From Megaleporinus macrocephalus (Eukaryota > Chordata > Actinopteri > Characiformes > Anostomidae), in contig CM038702.1 in NCBI GenBank assembly GCA_021613375.1, forward strand, positions 27,618,849-27,682,848: 64,000 nt of DNA, written 5' to 3'. Within the stretch, counting starts at the first letter, position 1. Each line of letters starts with the position of its first letter. Shown here piece after piece: positions 11,389-23,609 of this stretch. The position numbers were made by a program, and so were the translations under genes. The notes beneath the pieces are model-generated. The model saw nothing but the letters and a program-made list of their open reading frames with translations. It was not told the origin of the DNA and made no database searches.

Positions 11389-13059
11389 CCTCTTAACCGT
11401 ACCCCCCTTTTTACCAATTTCTGCCTGAAAATACATACCCAAATCTTGAAGCTTTTCACTGAAACACTGCATAAATTAGTGTAATTTTCAAGATGTAATG
11501 TTCCTGAAAAGCCTTCAAATTTGTACTAGAAGCACTAAAAGGCATTGTAATCTGCAATGCTCCAAATATGCTGAAAACAACAACAAAAAAAAAACAGGCG
11601 CTTTTCTAATTTTTATTTTAAAATTTTAATTTTAGTGTCTACCAAAAATAGAGTTTATGTGTCCCCAGACTTTTTCCTTTAGAAAAGTGTTTCTGCATGT
11701 GTCTACAGTCACCAGAAAAAAAATGAAGTTGATTTCTTTAACTGATTTGAAGTTATTCAAGCTGGAGTAGAGAGTGAACAGGGGGTCCCCCCCACTAGTC
11801 TATTGGGGTGTCCAAGGTCCCCCAACCTCCCCAAAATGAAAACAGCTGATTTTACTGCAAAAAAATATGTATATATGTGTATATGTTATATTCTTTTAAC
11901 CCCCACATCTAAAAATGTGTTTATTCACTTTCCTTGACAAAATAATGTCATGTATGATTTTTAGGCCATTTTTTACCATATTTTACATGTTTATTATAAG
12001 TCCATAACTAAATTATCTTCTTGGAAAAAACTCAGTCAGTTTATATCCTCAGACTGTACTTTTATTTTGGTATGGTTTGGAGCTGTTTATCTGGTGTAAA
12101 ACTCCCTCTGCTGCCCGATTTCAGTAGATCGCCGCCGCTACTCTTCCTTTTGAGCTTTACTAATCATTCATAAACATCATAAAATATCGTTTTCCTTGGT
12201 TTGGGACTTTGTTTAGGGTTCATAGTTAATGTTTTGATCGTTGTTTTGTGTCTGTGTGTCTGCTGCGTGGCGCGTTTTACTCTCTGCGCTCTGCGCACTG
12301 AATGCGCGCTGAGTCTCAAAAACCCACCCGTTTTTCTAACTCACCCACCTTCTCGGTTACACGTCCAGATATCTCCGCACCTGATTGGTCCACAGACTTG
12401 GTTGACACGTTTTTGGAAAGAGGAAGGGCGGGACTATAAGGCGAACTGTAAGATATTTTAATAATTTTTTTAATTCGAAGGCTTTTATTCTGACCTGTCG
12501 AATCTCCGGAGTACTCCTTCCACAAAATGGCGGATTATTAACGATCGGATTGATGGAAAAACACAAGTTTGGTCTCGTTTTAAAGCTGACACTCTGAGGT
12601 ATGTCGCGGTTTTATTTGGTTTGGTTGTGTGTCCCTGTGGCGGCTGAGAGGCTTTACGCGTCGGAGAAACGCAGAAGTAGTGGCGGCGCTAGGGGGCGTG
12701 TTACTGTTCGGAAAAGCTATTCTTTATTTTTTATTTAAATACTGCTACATTTCAGAGTATAATAGCTTACACCATCGTAATCCTGAGGGTCTCCCCGTTC
12801 GTTTGATGTGTAATATGTCCAGATTGGCCAAAAGATGGCTTTACGAAAAATAAAAATGTTCGTAGTGTGTAATATTTTGTCATACTAACGCTAGTTTTTG
12901 ACCAAAATGTTTATTTTCTGAATGACAATAAAGAAAAAATGGCAAAACGACTGAAAAGTAGAGATTCTAAGCTTTCAGGTGGTACCTTGATTGTCTTTGG
13001 TAGTACTGTAGATCTTCAGATATATCCTTAAATATATTTATTTTGGGCGCGTTAAGAGG
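11389..13059. mobile_element. 1671-bp TIR element inserted inside the minisatellite
   Basis: Non-repeat DNA starts cctcttaaccg and ends cgcgttaagagg. The 9-bp ends are perfect inverted repeats, with weaker similarity further in (gtaccccc versus gcgccc). It interrupts a minisatellite unit exactly and is flanked by ATAA at 11385-11388 and 13060-13063; removing the insert and one copy of ATAA restores a normal unit. No transposase frame is present, so it is non-autonomous. The middle (about 12120-12720) is CpG-rich. A 4-bp duplication would fit piggyBac-like targeting, but the target is not the usual TTAA, so the family is unresolved. Confidence 0.82.
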
Positions 13060-15326
13060 ATAACAGTGTCTAATAGCTGATATAAGTTTCTGGAGTATAA
13101 CAGTGTCTGATAGCTGATATAGGAGTCCGGAGTATAACGGTGTCTGATAGCTGATATAGGAGTCCGGAGTATAACGGTGTCTGATAGCTGATATAGAGGT
13201 CTGGAGTATAACATTGTCTGATAGCGGATATATGAGTCCGGAGTATAACAGTGTCTGATAGCTGATATAGGGGTCTGGAGTATAAAAGTGTCTGATAGCT
13301 GATTTAGGTATCTGGAGTATAAAAGTGTCTGATAGCTGATTTAGGTATCTGGAGTATAAAAGTGTCTGATAGCTGAATTAGGTATCTGGAGTATAAAAGT
13401 GTCTGATAGCTGATTTAGGTACCTGGAGTATAAAAGTGTCTGATAACTGATTTAGGTATCTGGAGTATAAAAGTGTCTGATAGCTGATTTAGGTATCTGG
13501 AGTATAAAAGTGTCTGATAACTGATTTAGGTATCTGGAGTATAAAAGTGTCTGATAACTGATTTAGGTATCTGGAGTATAAAAGTGTCTGATAGCTGATT
13601 TAGGTATCTGGAGTATAAAAGTGTCTGATAGCTGATTTAGGTATCTGGAGTATAAAGTGTCTGATAGCTGATTTAGGGGTCTGGAGTATAAAAGTGTCTG
13701 ATAGCTGATTTAGGTATCTGGAGTATAAAGTGTCTGATAGCTGATTTAGGGGTCTGGAGTATAAAAGTGTCTGATAGCTGATTTAGGTATCTGGAGTATA
13801 AAAGTGTCTGATAGCTGATTTAGGTACCTGGAGTATAAAAGTGTCTGATAGCTGATTTAGGTATCTGGAGTATAAAAGTGTCTGATAACTGATTTAGGTA
13901 TCTGGAGTATAAAAGTGTCTGATAGCTGATTTAGGTATCTGGAGTATAAAAGTGTCCTGATAGCTGATTTAGGTATCTGGAGTATAAAAGTGTCTGATAA
14001 CTGATTTAGGTATCTGGAGTATAAAAGTGTCTGATAGCTGATTTAGGTATCTGGAGTATAAAAGTGTCTGATAGCTGATTTAGGTATCTGGAGTATAAAA
14101 GTGTCTGATAGCTGATATAGGGGTCTGGAGTATAAAAGTGTCTGATAGCTGATTTAAGTATCTGGAGTATAAAAGTGTCTGATAGCTGATTTAGGTATCT
14201 GGAGTATAAAAGTGTCTGATAGCTGATTTAGGTATCTGGAGTATAAAAGTGTCTGATAACTGATTTAGGTATCTGGAGTATAAAAGTGTCTGATAGCTGA
14301 TTTAGGTATCTGGAGTATAAAAGTGTCTGATAGCTGATTTAGGTATCTGGAGTATAAAAGTGTCTGATAACTGATTTAGGTATCTGGAGTATAAAAGTGT
14401 CTGATAGCTGATTTAGGTATCTGGAGTATAAAAGTGTCTGATAGCTGATTTAGGTATCTGGAGTATAAAAGTGTCTGATAACTGATTTAGGTATCTGGAG
14501 TATAAAAGTGTCTGATAGCTGATTTAGGTATCTGGAGTATAAAAGTGTCTGATAACTGATTTAGGTATCTGGAGTATAAAAGTGTCTGATAGCTGATTTA
14601 GGTATCTGGAGTATAAAAGTGTCTGATAACTGATTTAGGTATCTGGAGTATAAAAGTGTCTGATAGCTGATTTAGGTATCTGGAGTATAAAAGTGTCTGA
14701 TAGCTGATTTAGGTATCTGGAGTATAAAAGTGTCTGATAACTGATTTAGGTATCTGGAGTATAAAAGTGTCTGATAGCTGATTTAGGTATCTGGAGTATA
14801 AAAGTGTCTGATAGCTGATTTAGGTATCTGGAGTATAAAAGTGTCTGATAGCTGATATAGGGGTCTGGAGTATAAAAGTGTCTGATAACTGATATAGGGG
14901 TCTGGAGTATAAAAGTGTCTGATAGCTGATATAGGGGTCTGGAGTATAAAAGTGTCTGATAGCTGATATAGGGGTCTGGAGTATAAAAGTGTCTGATAGC
15001 TGATTTAAGTATCTGGAGTATAAAAGTGTCTGATAGCTGATTTAGGTATCTGGAGTATAAAAGTGTCTGATAGCTGATTTAGGTATCTGGAGTATAAAAG
15101 TGTCTGATAGCTGATTTAGGTATCTGGAGTATAAAAGTGTCTGATAGCTGATTTAGGTATCTGGAGTATAAAAGTGTCTGATAGCTGATTTAGGTATCTG
15201 GAGTATAAAAGTGTCTGATAACTGATATAGGTGTCTGGAGTATAAAAGTGTCTGATAACTGATTTAGGTGTCTGGAGTATAAAAGTGTCTGATAACTGAT
15301 ATAGGGGTCCGGAGTATAACAGTGTT
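13060..15326. repeat. 37-bp minisatellite, right tract
   Basis: About 61 copies of the same 37-bp unit. Copies just right of the insertion resemble the left tract. From about 13290 a variant with gatttaggtatctggag and ataaaagtg takes over and is strongly homogenised to about 14830, after which older-type units reappear. A few units have single-base indels, for example at 13651 and 13952. Confidence 0.95.
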
Positions 15327-15672
15327 ACAGGATTATTGTTTACTGTGCTGGGAGGTGTATAACAGTCTGATGGCCTGAGGAACAAAATACTTCCTGAGTC
15401 TGTCTGTGGAGCAGGACTGGGACAGCAGTCTGCTGCTGAATGAACTCCTCTGCTTGATGATGGCGCTGTGCAGAGGGTGGTCAACATTGTCTGTGATAGT
15501 CATCAGTTTACTGAGGGTCCTTGTCTGTGCTACTGGTCTAAGACACCCCAGATCTGTTCCCAGCACAGAACCAGCTTTCTTCACCAGCATGTCTAGTCGA
15601 CTGGCGTCACTCTTCTTAAATCTGCTTCCCCACCACACTACACGCTGCTACCCCAGACTGAAAGAACATTCT
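15327..15672 (-). pseudogene. LINE reverse transcriptase C-terminal fragment
   Basis: The minus-strand frame at 15333-15638 encodes a typical L2/Rex1-like C-terminal region: VWWGSRFKKSDASRLDML, then KAGSVLGTDLG, and near the end STDRLRKYFVPQAIRLL. These motifs follow the RT domain in teleost elements of this group. It continues, across the hAT-type insertion, the segment at 16980-17165. It is 5'-truncated with no upstream endonuclease or RT core, so it is dead. Confidence 0.75.
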
Positions 15673-16979
15673 CAGGCCCGGAATGGCTAATCGGGAGATT
15701 AGGGAGGATTCCTGATGGGACTCATGTCAGTCTCGAGTTTGGGCCGGTTGGAAGGGAAAAATAATTTTTACAATTTCTGTCACTTATCTAATATTCTTCT
15801 GGCATTCATTCCCTATTCAACGATGTATTCATTCTCCATTCATCTGACATCACAGCCCCTACATCGCAGTAGATTAGGTGGGTTATACCACCTAAGGAAA
15901 TTCTCCCCTCCTAAATGTTTTAGTTGGTTTCGCCCACGGGTCGTCTTTTCTGGAGCGGTAAAATTAAATACAGCAACAGAACAGAGCATCGCGTCAGTCA
16001 GTGATGACGAAGGGGATAAAGAGACCAGGTTCAGCCGAAAAAGACCAGGTTAAAAAAAGAAAGGTGTTGGAAGAAGATCTGCCAAATGTGCGAAATGAAC
16101 AGAGTTGTTCTCCAGAAGACAGACCCCAGTTCAGCCGGTAAACAGAGATATGAAATAAGTCTGTATTGTCAGTGTAAGGCCATTGTACAACATTTGCGAT
16201 GCCAAAATAGTTAGTTTATTTTGTAGAGCCCAATACACACCATTAATCACAAATATCCAGTTTCAAGCTGAAAATAATAAACATAATTTAGAAGTGTAGT
16301 ATAGTAATAGCTGAACTCATTAATGGAATGTTTTGGTAGAGTCGGAGCAGCAAACCTCTTCCGACGCTACTGCAGGAGGCCGTGACCACTGAACGGACAG
16401 GTAGAGGATAGTCTAACAGAGTTATTTAAACTCTGTATAATAACTAAGAGTTATTTGTAATGTAAAATATAAGATAGAGAATAGAGGTGACATATGTTAA
16501 ATTGTGTTAATGTTAATGTACAGAGAAGGAAATTCTCATGTCTATAGACACCGTTATTAATAAAAAATTGAGAAGCCAGTGCTTTGCTTAGGAGGCTGTT
16601 GATGCTGTAGGTAGCTACTAAACATATAAGTAGTGAAGCTGCTTAAGAGTTTAGTGTAAATCTAACAATAGAGCTCCTCTCTGTAGCAAAGAAAAATGCT
16701 ATTTTAATTTCAACTTATAACTCCTGTTAGGTAAATATGTTTTCATCTTTATCTCATTTTTCACCTTTTAAATCTTTATCTGATTTAAATTTGAATTAAA
16801 CATGTTTAAGTGAAGTGCGTTCTGTTAGCTTATTAACATATACCTGAACTTATACCCAATTAAAAGGCACTGTAAGGGTTAGCTGCTGTTTCATTTATTC
16901 AGATTCCTCCTCCAGGAAAAAGTGGGCTGGATTTGGGCATGAAACTCCTGGGCTGAAAAAGGGGCCCACTCCGGCCCTG
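15673..16979. mobile_element. hAT-type non-autonomous element, copy 1 (1.3 kb)
   Basis: Starts caggcccggaatggc and ends ccactccggccctg, which are imperfect inverted repeats beginning CAGG as in hAT elements. A near-identical copy lies inverted at 35649-36950 and a 5' fragment at 32104-32400. The flanks (aacattct and gcagatcc) match only loosely as a decayed 8-bp duplication. It splits the LINE coding sequence. An internal frame (15715-16053) has a basic stretch but no transposase catalytic domain. Confidence 0.75.
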
Positions 16980-17165
16980 GCAGATCCTGAAGGACCCAAG
17001 CCTCCTCAGGAAGTAGTGACTGCTCTGTCCTTTTCTGTGGAGGGTGTCAGTATTCGCTGTCCAGTCCAGCCTGTCGTCCTGATGTATTCCCAGAAATCTG
17101 TAGCCTGACCACTTCCACATCGACCCCCTGGCCTGGACCTCTTGAAGTCCACTAGCATCTCCTTA
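16980..17165 (-). pseudogene. LINE reverse transcriptase fragment
   Basis: The minus strand encodes YRFLGIHQDDRLDWTANTDT and KGQSSHYFLRRLGSFRIC. This is the conserved block after the RT catalytic core in L2/Rex1-like elements (FLGI followed by W-NT and YFLRRL). It reads into the hAT-type insertion and then resumes at 15672. The 5' end is truncated near 17165. Confidence 0.75.
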
Positions 17166-17779
17166 GTTAATTAATGCCTTAGGGAAAGTGTACAGCAGCG
17201 CAAAAAGCTGGGTATCCAATACATTCCATATGACTGAATATCTAAGCAGACAGTCTTATCAGCATTGGTGAGCAAATAAGCATTCATGCTCCAAACTCCA
17301 GAATAGAGATCTGTCTAAAATCCATTCCAGAAGCAGACTGTGAATAAACTGAATTAAGACTTATAACAAAACACTACTCAAGAACAAGGCTGTAAAGAAA
17401 CAGAATTAGAACTCCCAGCCCTGTATGAGGCACAGCCTTAGTTGTGTGAAAGTAAAAGACACAACAGCAGGAGTTATAAACATGAAGTGTTCTCTCTAAA
17501 GTGAACAAAATCAAAAGTCATAGGTCATTAGGCTTTTTATAGAACTGAAGTAATGGATGGTGGCAATAAATGGCCCTAAGGAACTGAGCACTGGCCTGAT
17601 GCAATCCTCTGGTGCACTGGAGAGATCTAGGGATCTTAGTGTTGGTCCATCTGTGTTGTTCTGTACATCAGGTGGTGCTAGAGAGCTTACTATACTGTGA
17701 ACTTGTGTGTTTGCATTATGATAATAAACCTGACTGAACTAAATCATATTTACATTTTCCCTTTGACCCATATTTTTTA
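17166..17779. other. No gene recognised
   Basis: Intergenic sequence without a domain-bearing frame. One stretch near 17690-17745 (cattatgataataaacctgactgaac) resembles a LINE 3' end, but is too short to assign. Confidence 0.4.
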
Positions 17780-19400
17780 TTCAGTATTTTAATTATTATT
17801 CAGAAGCAGTATCACTTCACTTACAATTAAAGTCCTTCACATGACACATATGCAAATGAATTATAATAGAAACAGTAATAATAACCCAACACAAAAAACA
17901 AACATACCCAACCCACAACCCTCCCGTGAATGCTGCATATAAGGGGTGGATGTACTGAGTAGATTTTGCTTAACCTCAGTCTTCTTTAAGAAATAGTATT
18001 AAGGGGCTCCAGATCATAAAAAATTAAGTTTGTCCTTCAGCATAAACCTAATTTTCTCCAAGTGTCCTGTGTCTGTCATTTCTACAATCAAACTGCTTAA
18101 ACGCAGGTACTTCTGCTTTTTCCATAAATGATGAACAAGTTTTTTAGCAGTAATTTTGCCAGCATGGACCACGCTTGGAAAATGAGCCAGGGCGGGGTGA
18201 ACTCTGGGTGGCTTTTGTGCTTGTGCACATTTTATAATTACTGATAAATGTCTTATATAAAAATACTCACATTGGGATAGGTATTTTTCAGATGATGATT
18301 TATCTAGGCACTGGTCCAGAACACAACTGAAGTCACCCCCAAATATTAAATTATAATTAGAAATATCAGGAATCTTGTCTAGGACCTTCCTAAAAAAGTT
18401 AGAGGAGTCATAATTTGGCCCTTATACATTCAGCAAAGCTATAGATTGCAATTCTCCAGTGACAATGATATATCTACCTTCATTATCCACAATAGAAGAG
18501 TGGTGTTTAAATAGGACGCCTTCACAAATTAAAACTGCCTCACCTCTAACTTTGACTGAGAAAGAAGAATAATCTAGTTGCCCAACCCAATTACACCGGA
18601 TCCTACTGTGCTAATCACGTTTAAGATGAGTTTCTTGAAAAAATATTATATCAGAAGACAGAGATTTCAGGTGTGTTAAGACTTTGCTCCTCTTAACTGG
18701 ATTGTTAACCCCCTAAACGTTCCAACTAGTAAACGTTAGAGCCAGACCCTTCCTACTAAGTTCCTAGTATCATCCTGTATAGAGACCGTATATTTTTTTA
18801 TGTAAACACAACTCGCAATAAAGTGCTAGGAAAACATTGTGTTTGAGTCTTCTCATTTATTATCTCCCCTTTCCAGGGGTACAACATGAGCATGTGAACA
18901 TTACAGGTCTGGAGGCTGCCTAACTGTCCCGGTCCTGCCAAACTTAGCCTAATTCAACTCCTGCTTTGCCCCTCATCATGTCTGACTTTAGTTAAAGCAA
19001 TGTGGATGGGCTAATTGTGGAGGCGTAGATTTCTCTTAGTCATGACCTTCACATAATGTTCTACAACACACGGTCGTAATAGACCCAAAAGATGAGACGG
19101 CATGAAGGTCGTCCATCTTCGGACTGAACTCGCAGAGCTCGGTGAGCTTGGTCAAGAAGTACCGGTTCATCCAATTCGAGTACTTCAGCAACTTCGCTAC
19201 AAAGTTCCTCCTGTACTCCTGCAGTCCTCAGATTTTGCCTCTTTGAGTGACCTTCCAAATCAAAGCATTTCCCAGAGGAGTCTGCTACTTTGGCAGCCAA
19301 ATTTTTTTTTACAAGGCTACCAAAACAGTCATGCCCTCAAGTGATGCAAAGTCACTGAATGTCCAGTTTTACTCCAATAAAAATTTAACGCCAAGTCAGT
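17780..19400 (-). mobile_element. Decayed L1 retrotransposon (ORF1 and endonuclease region)
   Basis: On the minus strand, 19061-19300 resembles the C-terminal half of L1 ORF1p (KRQNLRTAGVQEE, then LLDQAHRALR), the RNA-binding chaperone. Below it, 18750-17900 aligns with the start of ORF2: an FRGLTI-like stretch resembling the N-terminal motif of the apurinic endonuclease, then a block like IIFFQETHL near 18640. Stops and frameshifts occur throughout, and the RT domain is not visible. Teleost L1 (Swimmer-like) is the likely group. Confidence 0.65.
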
Positions 19401-19520
19401 AACGTGTTGAATGAAATTTTAAGTGCATTAGCAGGAGTTAGCCGGATGACGTCTTACACTGCCATTACCACTGGAAGTCCCCCAAATTACCCCATATTTA
19501 TCAGATTCTATGTGTTGTAA

Positions 19521-19936
19521 TAGGGCTGGGCGATATGGACCACAAATAATACCTCAATATTTTTTAGCTGAATGGAGATATACTATATATATCTCTACTT
19601 TTGACAGGCATTGTTTTTCTATTTACGAACCAGCTTCTCTTCCATAGCTGCTTTCGTGTCTGTACTTGTCTCCATGCTGTCACTGCCTGCATTTATGCGT
19701 GAAGCGGTGGGAAAGGGTGAGTTTTGTGAGGGAGAGGGGTGGGGCAGTGTGAAGTTGGGAGAAGAGAAAGGCGGACTGGTGGATCTACAAGTATGATTGT
19801 AGCGCAACACAGACTATATCGATATAAACAATAATCGATATTAATAATAACAATACATACATAGCAATAAACTCATCATACATCTCATATACAAATATAT
19901 TGATATTTCTTAAAAACACAATATATCGCTCTATTC
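19521..19936. mobile_element. DNA-transposon remnant starting TAGGGCTGGGCGATA
   Basis: Begins tagggctgggcgatatgg, a terminus common on hAT-like elements in fish. It ends in a decayed region rich in tatcgatat strings, with a degraded right end near 19925 (atatatcgctctattcc). Related termini are at 46516 and, inverted, 63449-63462. Confidence 0.5.
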
Positions 19937-21169
19937 CAAGGATTATAACCTATAACATCCTTACAAAACTGACACAAAAAGGATAAAATAACTAATTAAA
20001 ACAGATTTTCTAAATATATATTTACATATAGTATATATTGGTAAAGAAAAATGGTTTTCAACGCCAAACAAGTATTATTCCTAACAGATGCAGCCATGCA
20101 AATTTGCAATGCTTGCACTTAGCCTGCAAGGAAATCATGTGTAATTATTTGCTAGTCTAATTTTTTTGACCAAAATATATTATTTTGGTATTTCAGTTCT
20201 TCATAGATCTCTTTCATTGTATACTGGCAAAACTAGGCACCCCGTGCAGCCTATCAGAGTATGGTGAGTGTTTTTGTCTGGTTTATTTTGTTACAGGGTA
20301 GTGCGACTCTGTGAAGTCAGAACAATTTGAACAAAAGACTTTCAAGTTCCTAGAAATATGTGCATCTCAAATAGTATACATAATATCATACAGAACCATA
20401 TGACAGTAACCGTGAACTACTTTAAAACTGTATTAATCACATTTACAAGGAGGTAAACAGGCATGTGCACAGTCTGAAAATCAAGGAAGTGGTCAAAACC
20501 ATCCGCCTCGAAAGTGTGGTAATGTCGTTGTTTCTCTATTTGTCTTTCCCTTAGCAAATCAACAGGCCTTTACTTTCTCTCAGATGTGTCAGCGCAGTAA
20601 AGCACAATGAAGCTGTTGCTAAAAATGTAAATTCCAAGACTGCGCAGTTCAGGCCTGTGGCTGGATGGTGGAAAGCGTCATACCCATCTCTAAAATAGTC
20701 CACTTTACAGGAGGAGGAAAACACTCGCTTAACTAAAAAATGCATGTTGATTTCTCAAGATTTGTGAGATTATTTCTGTTGGTACATTCATCATTTAATG
20801 TTCCCAAACTGAAGGGTATGTGCTGTTTTCAAGTGAAAAAGTCAAATAAAACTATCCAGTTCGTTTCCAAATAAGGAATTTGTTTTCAAAATGCAGTGCA
20901 ATAAAAACATAACATTGTAGACCAAACACACGTACAATCCAGAATTCACTGACTAATGACTTTGTTGTTGCTTTAGTGTCAGTATGTTCTTCAACTAACG
21001 TGTCACAGTTTAAAAAAAACAGCAATGCTGAAACTAAGGAAGTTGTGAAGTGTGAAAATACTATGTTCACAAACATAAACTGTTTTCTCAAAAACTATAT
21101 TCAGCTATAACTGCTACAAACGAGTCTTTAACCTGTAGAGTCTGTGTAATGTATAACTGTAAAGTACAC
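19937..21169. other. No gene recognised
   Basis: AT-rich sequence with short frames only (for example 20551-20745 and 20852-21091, both minus) and no recognisable domain or splice structure. Confidence 0.4.
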
Positions 21170-21560
21170 CCACTGGCCACTCCATTAGGTTCACCTCCTT
21201 GTATCTACACTCATTACCCATTTTATCAGCTCCTCTTAACCATATAGGAGCACTCTGTAATTCTACACTTACAGACTGTAGTTTATATGTTCATCTCTGC
21301 ATACGACGTTATCCCCTTTACCCTTTTCTGCACTGGGCAGGACCCTTACAGGACCACCACAGAGCAGGTTCTATTAGGGAGGTGGATCATTCTCAGCACT
21401 GTAGTAACACTGACAGTGTAGTAAGGTATTAGTGTGTGTTGTGCTGGTTTAGATACAGCAGGGTAAAGGGGATAAACTATGTGTAGAGTGAAACAGATGA
21501 ACTACACTCTGTAAATGTTGAACTAGTGTTCCTATGTGGTAAGTAGATAGACAAGCGTAG
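21170..21560. mobile_element. Second copy of the otophysan dispersed repeat
   Basis: Recognisable blocks are ctccttgtatctacactcat, ggaccaccacagagcagg, ggatcattctcagcactg and gtgtgtgttgtgctgg. They belong to the same family as 8040-8320 but cover a different arm, and the left boundary ccactccattaggttcacc looks close to the true end. Confidence 0.55.
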
Positions 21561-21567
21561 ATACAAA

Positions 21568-21570
<3 letters not shown>

Positions 21571-21607
<37 letters not shown>
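21571..21607. repeat. (GATA)n microsatellite
   Basis: About nine perfect GATA repeats, next to the end of the dispersed repeat. Confidence 0.9.
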
Positions 21608-21786
21608 CATGTTTACTGTTTTTATTTATTTATGTATTTTTTATTATTATTCAAAAAAGGCACACAATCATTTAATCATGAAAAGCTTTCTTAAAAGTAT
21701 ATGCTCTGCACAGCAGCAATAATGGGTCTTTGGTTGGATAGTACAGTTTATAAATGTACAGTATATACAGTTTGTTTTTACAGTTT

Positions 21787-21870
21787 CCGGCAGGGCCAGA
21801 GTGGGCTTTTTCAGACCAGGAGTTACCCAATAAGGACCAGCCCACCCCTAACTCACATATATGGCAGGAT
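21787..21870. mobile_element. Terminal fragment of a hAT-type element
   Basis: The string gcagggccagagtgggctttttcag resembles the CAGGGCCGGAGTGG end of the 1.3-kb hAT-type copies but soon diverges. It is short and may be a related family. Confidence 0.4.
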
Positions 21871-22690
21871 CCTTATGCAAAATAACGTGTCTTTATTTCT
21901 AACTCCGATTTACTATATACATATATGATGAATGGAGATAACCAAGAAGGATTAATCATGTCTTACATATGACTAAAATTATGACAATCAAAAGGCTACA
22001 AACTAATGCAAGCTAAGTTATGCACAGAATAGAAAGTTGGCTATTCATGACATGAACATCTATTTGCTTTTTCTTTTAAATATAACTCTTCATGCAAGCA
22101 CTTCATAAGATGTTTATACATGCTTATGTTTATAGATTTGCAGCTCTAATCCTTAATAAAAAAGATATTCTCATATTACAACTGTTTTTTAGAGCACATA
22201 CCACCATGTCCTCAAGGCAGAAGCCTATTTAACAGCAACACACATCTATATTGTGGTTATCTAAAGAGAAACCTTACAGGTGTTATTTTTAATATAAGTT
22301 AATTGAATTAAACAAATTGATTTGGAGCATTTCTACCAAAGAAATGCATCATGAAATGTTCAGACAATGTAAAGGATAGCTAGTGCATTGAAATGATGGA
22401 GATACATGTTTGGACACCAACAATAAGTTTATACACACCTACTGTACTTAAAAACTACAGCCCAGTTTCTATTAAGGAGGAATATGTGCCTGTAGACATG
22501 AACAATCAACTCTTTGCTCTGTGCAGTCAAATGTGTATTCTTAATACTGCTCATCAATCATATAACTGTAATAACTCACAGCAGATGCTTACAGATACAA
22601 TTAAAAGCAAATAATTTATACCTATTTATTTATTTAAATACTATTTTACAAATAACATTTTACTACACTAAACTAGTACTAGTCAAACCC
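21871..22690. other. No gene recognised
   Basis: AT-rich DNA without domain-bearing frames; simple low-complexity stretches only. Confidence 0.4.
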
Positions 22691-23560
22691 AGATGTGGCA
22701 AGTAACGAAGTACAAGTATTTTTTAGGTATCTGTAGTTTACTCGAGTATTTCTGTCGGTTAATACTTTTTAATACTTAAAGAAATACTTTTCTTTACTCA
22801 CTTGTTACTTTAGTTCAGAGTTTAGCCTAGTCATATGTTTTTATTCTTTCTATGTATGTATTTTATTAATCATGCAATTACATTCTAGCACACAAACAAG
22901 CCCACCTAGCGTTTTACTTAACTCTTCTTTATTTTAACTTCAACAGCCCTTAGAGCCAGAGACAGAGGAATAGAGCAGAAATTAAACCATTGTAAATGTC
23001 TTTTATTTAATTTTGAGTAGTTACAGATTACAGTCATGTAAGGAAAGTTTCCTGTAGGCTAATGAAGGACATTCACTGTAGTTAGAACTTGGACGTTCTT
23101 TGAAAAATAAAGGAAACTGAAGGTAACTGCAGTGTTATTTAGGATGGAATGGAAATTTGAATGCGAAGCTGCAAAAAAAGTGAGCAAATCTCAGCTTCAT
23201 CCTCTTTTCCACAACGCTCTGTGAAGAACAAGGTTTTGGGTTTTTGTTTGTTGCGACACGCAATCATGAAGAAAATGGAGCGTTGCTGTGCAAGACATAT
23301 AGTTCCTTGAGCTGAGTTTGTCAAGTTTTTTAACTTTGGCTAAGAGTCGACCCCTACCTGTAGGAGTCCAAAAATGGGAATTTTGGAAATGACTCTCACT
23401 ACCTTAAGTCTGTTCTGTTTTTTAATGGATGTGCAGCTCTAATCCCTAATTTAAGAAAGTCTTATATTAGAATTGATTTTTAAAAAATACTATTGCATTG
23501 TAAGTACATTTTATAGCACATACTTTTAAACTTCTACTCAAGTAAAAGCCGTTTATTAAT
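22691..23560. mobile_element. Probable DNA-transposon remnant (agtaacgaagtac type)
   Basis: The left end, gtggcaagtaacgaagtaca, and the right part, ttctactcaagtaaaa, are strings that flank a common teleost DNA transposon. Boundaries and coding capacity are eroded; the frame at 23139-23324 shows nothing recognisable. Confidence 0.4.
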
Positions 23561-23609
23561 TGTTTTCTTACTTTACCACTATGTAGTAAAAAATAAGTTC
23601 AACAAAGTT

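Larger units (their letters stand above)
9516..17165 (-). mobile_element. One LINE copy spread by nested insertions and a minisatellite
   Basis: Read on the minus strand, the pieces line up as one 5'-truncated non-LTR retrotransposon of L2/Rex1-like type. They are an RT segment at 16980-17165, the rest of the RT C-terminus at 15327-15672, a 3' UTR at 9978-10315, and a 3' end at 9557-9642 with a GGAT/GATA tail. Between them sit a hAT-type element, a 37-bp minisatellite split by another TIR element, and a SINE. That all pieces were one insertion is inference from order, strand and content; no target duplication was found for the LINE itself. Confidence 0.65.

Noticed and set aside
10280..11459. 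Minus-strand frames with repeated YTPDPYISYQTLLYSRPLYQ-type peptide
   Set aside because: These are translations of the 37-bp minisatellite, cycling through phases; no gene context.
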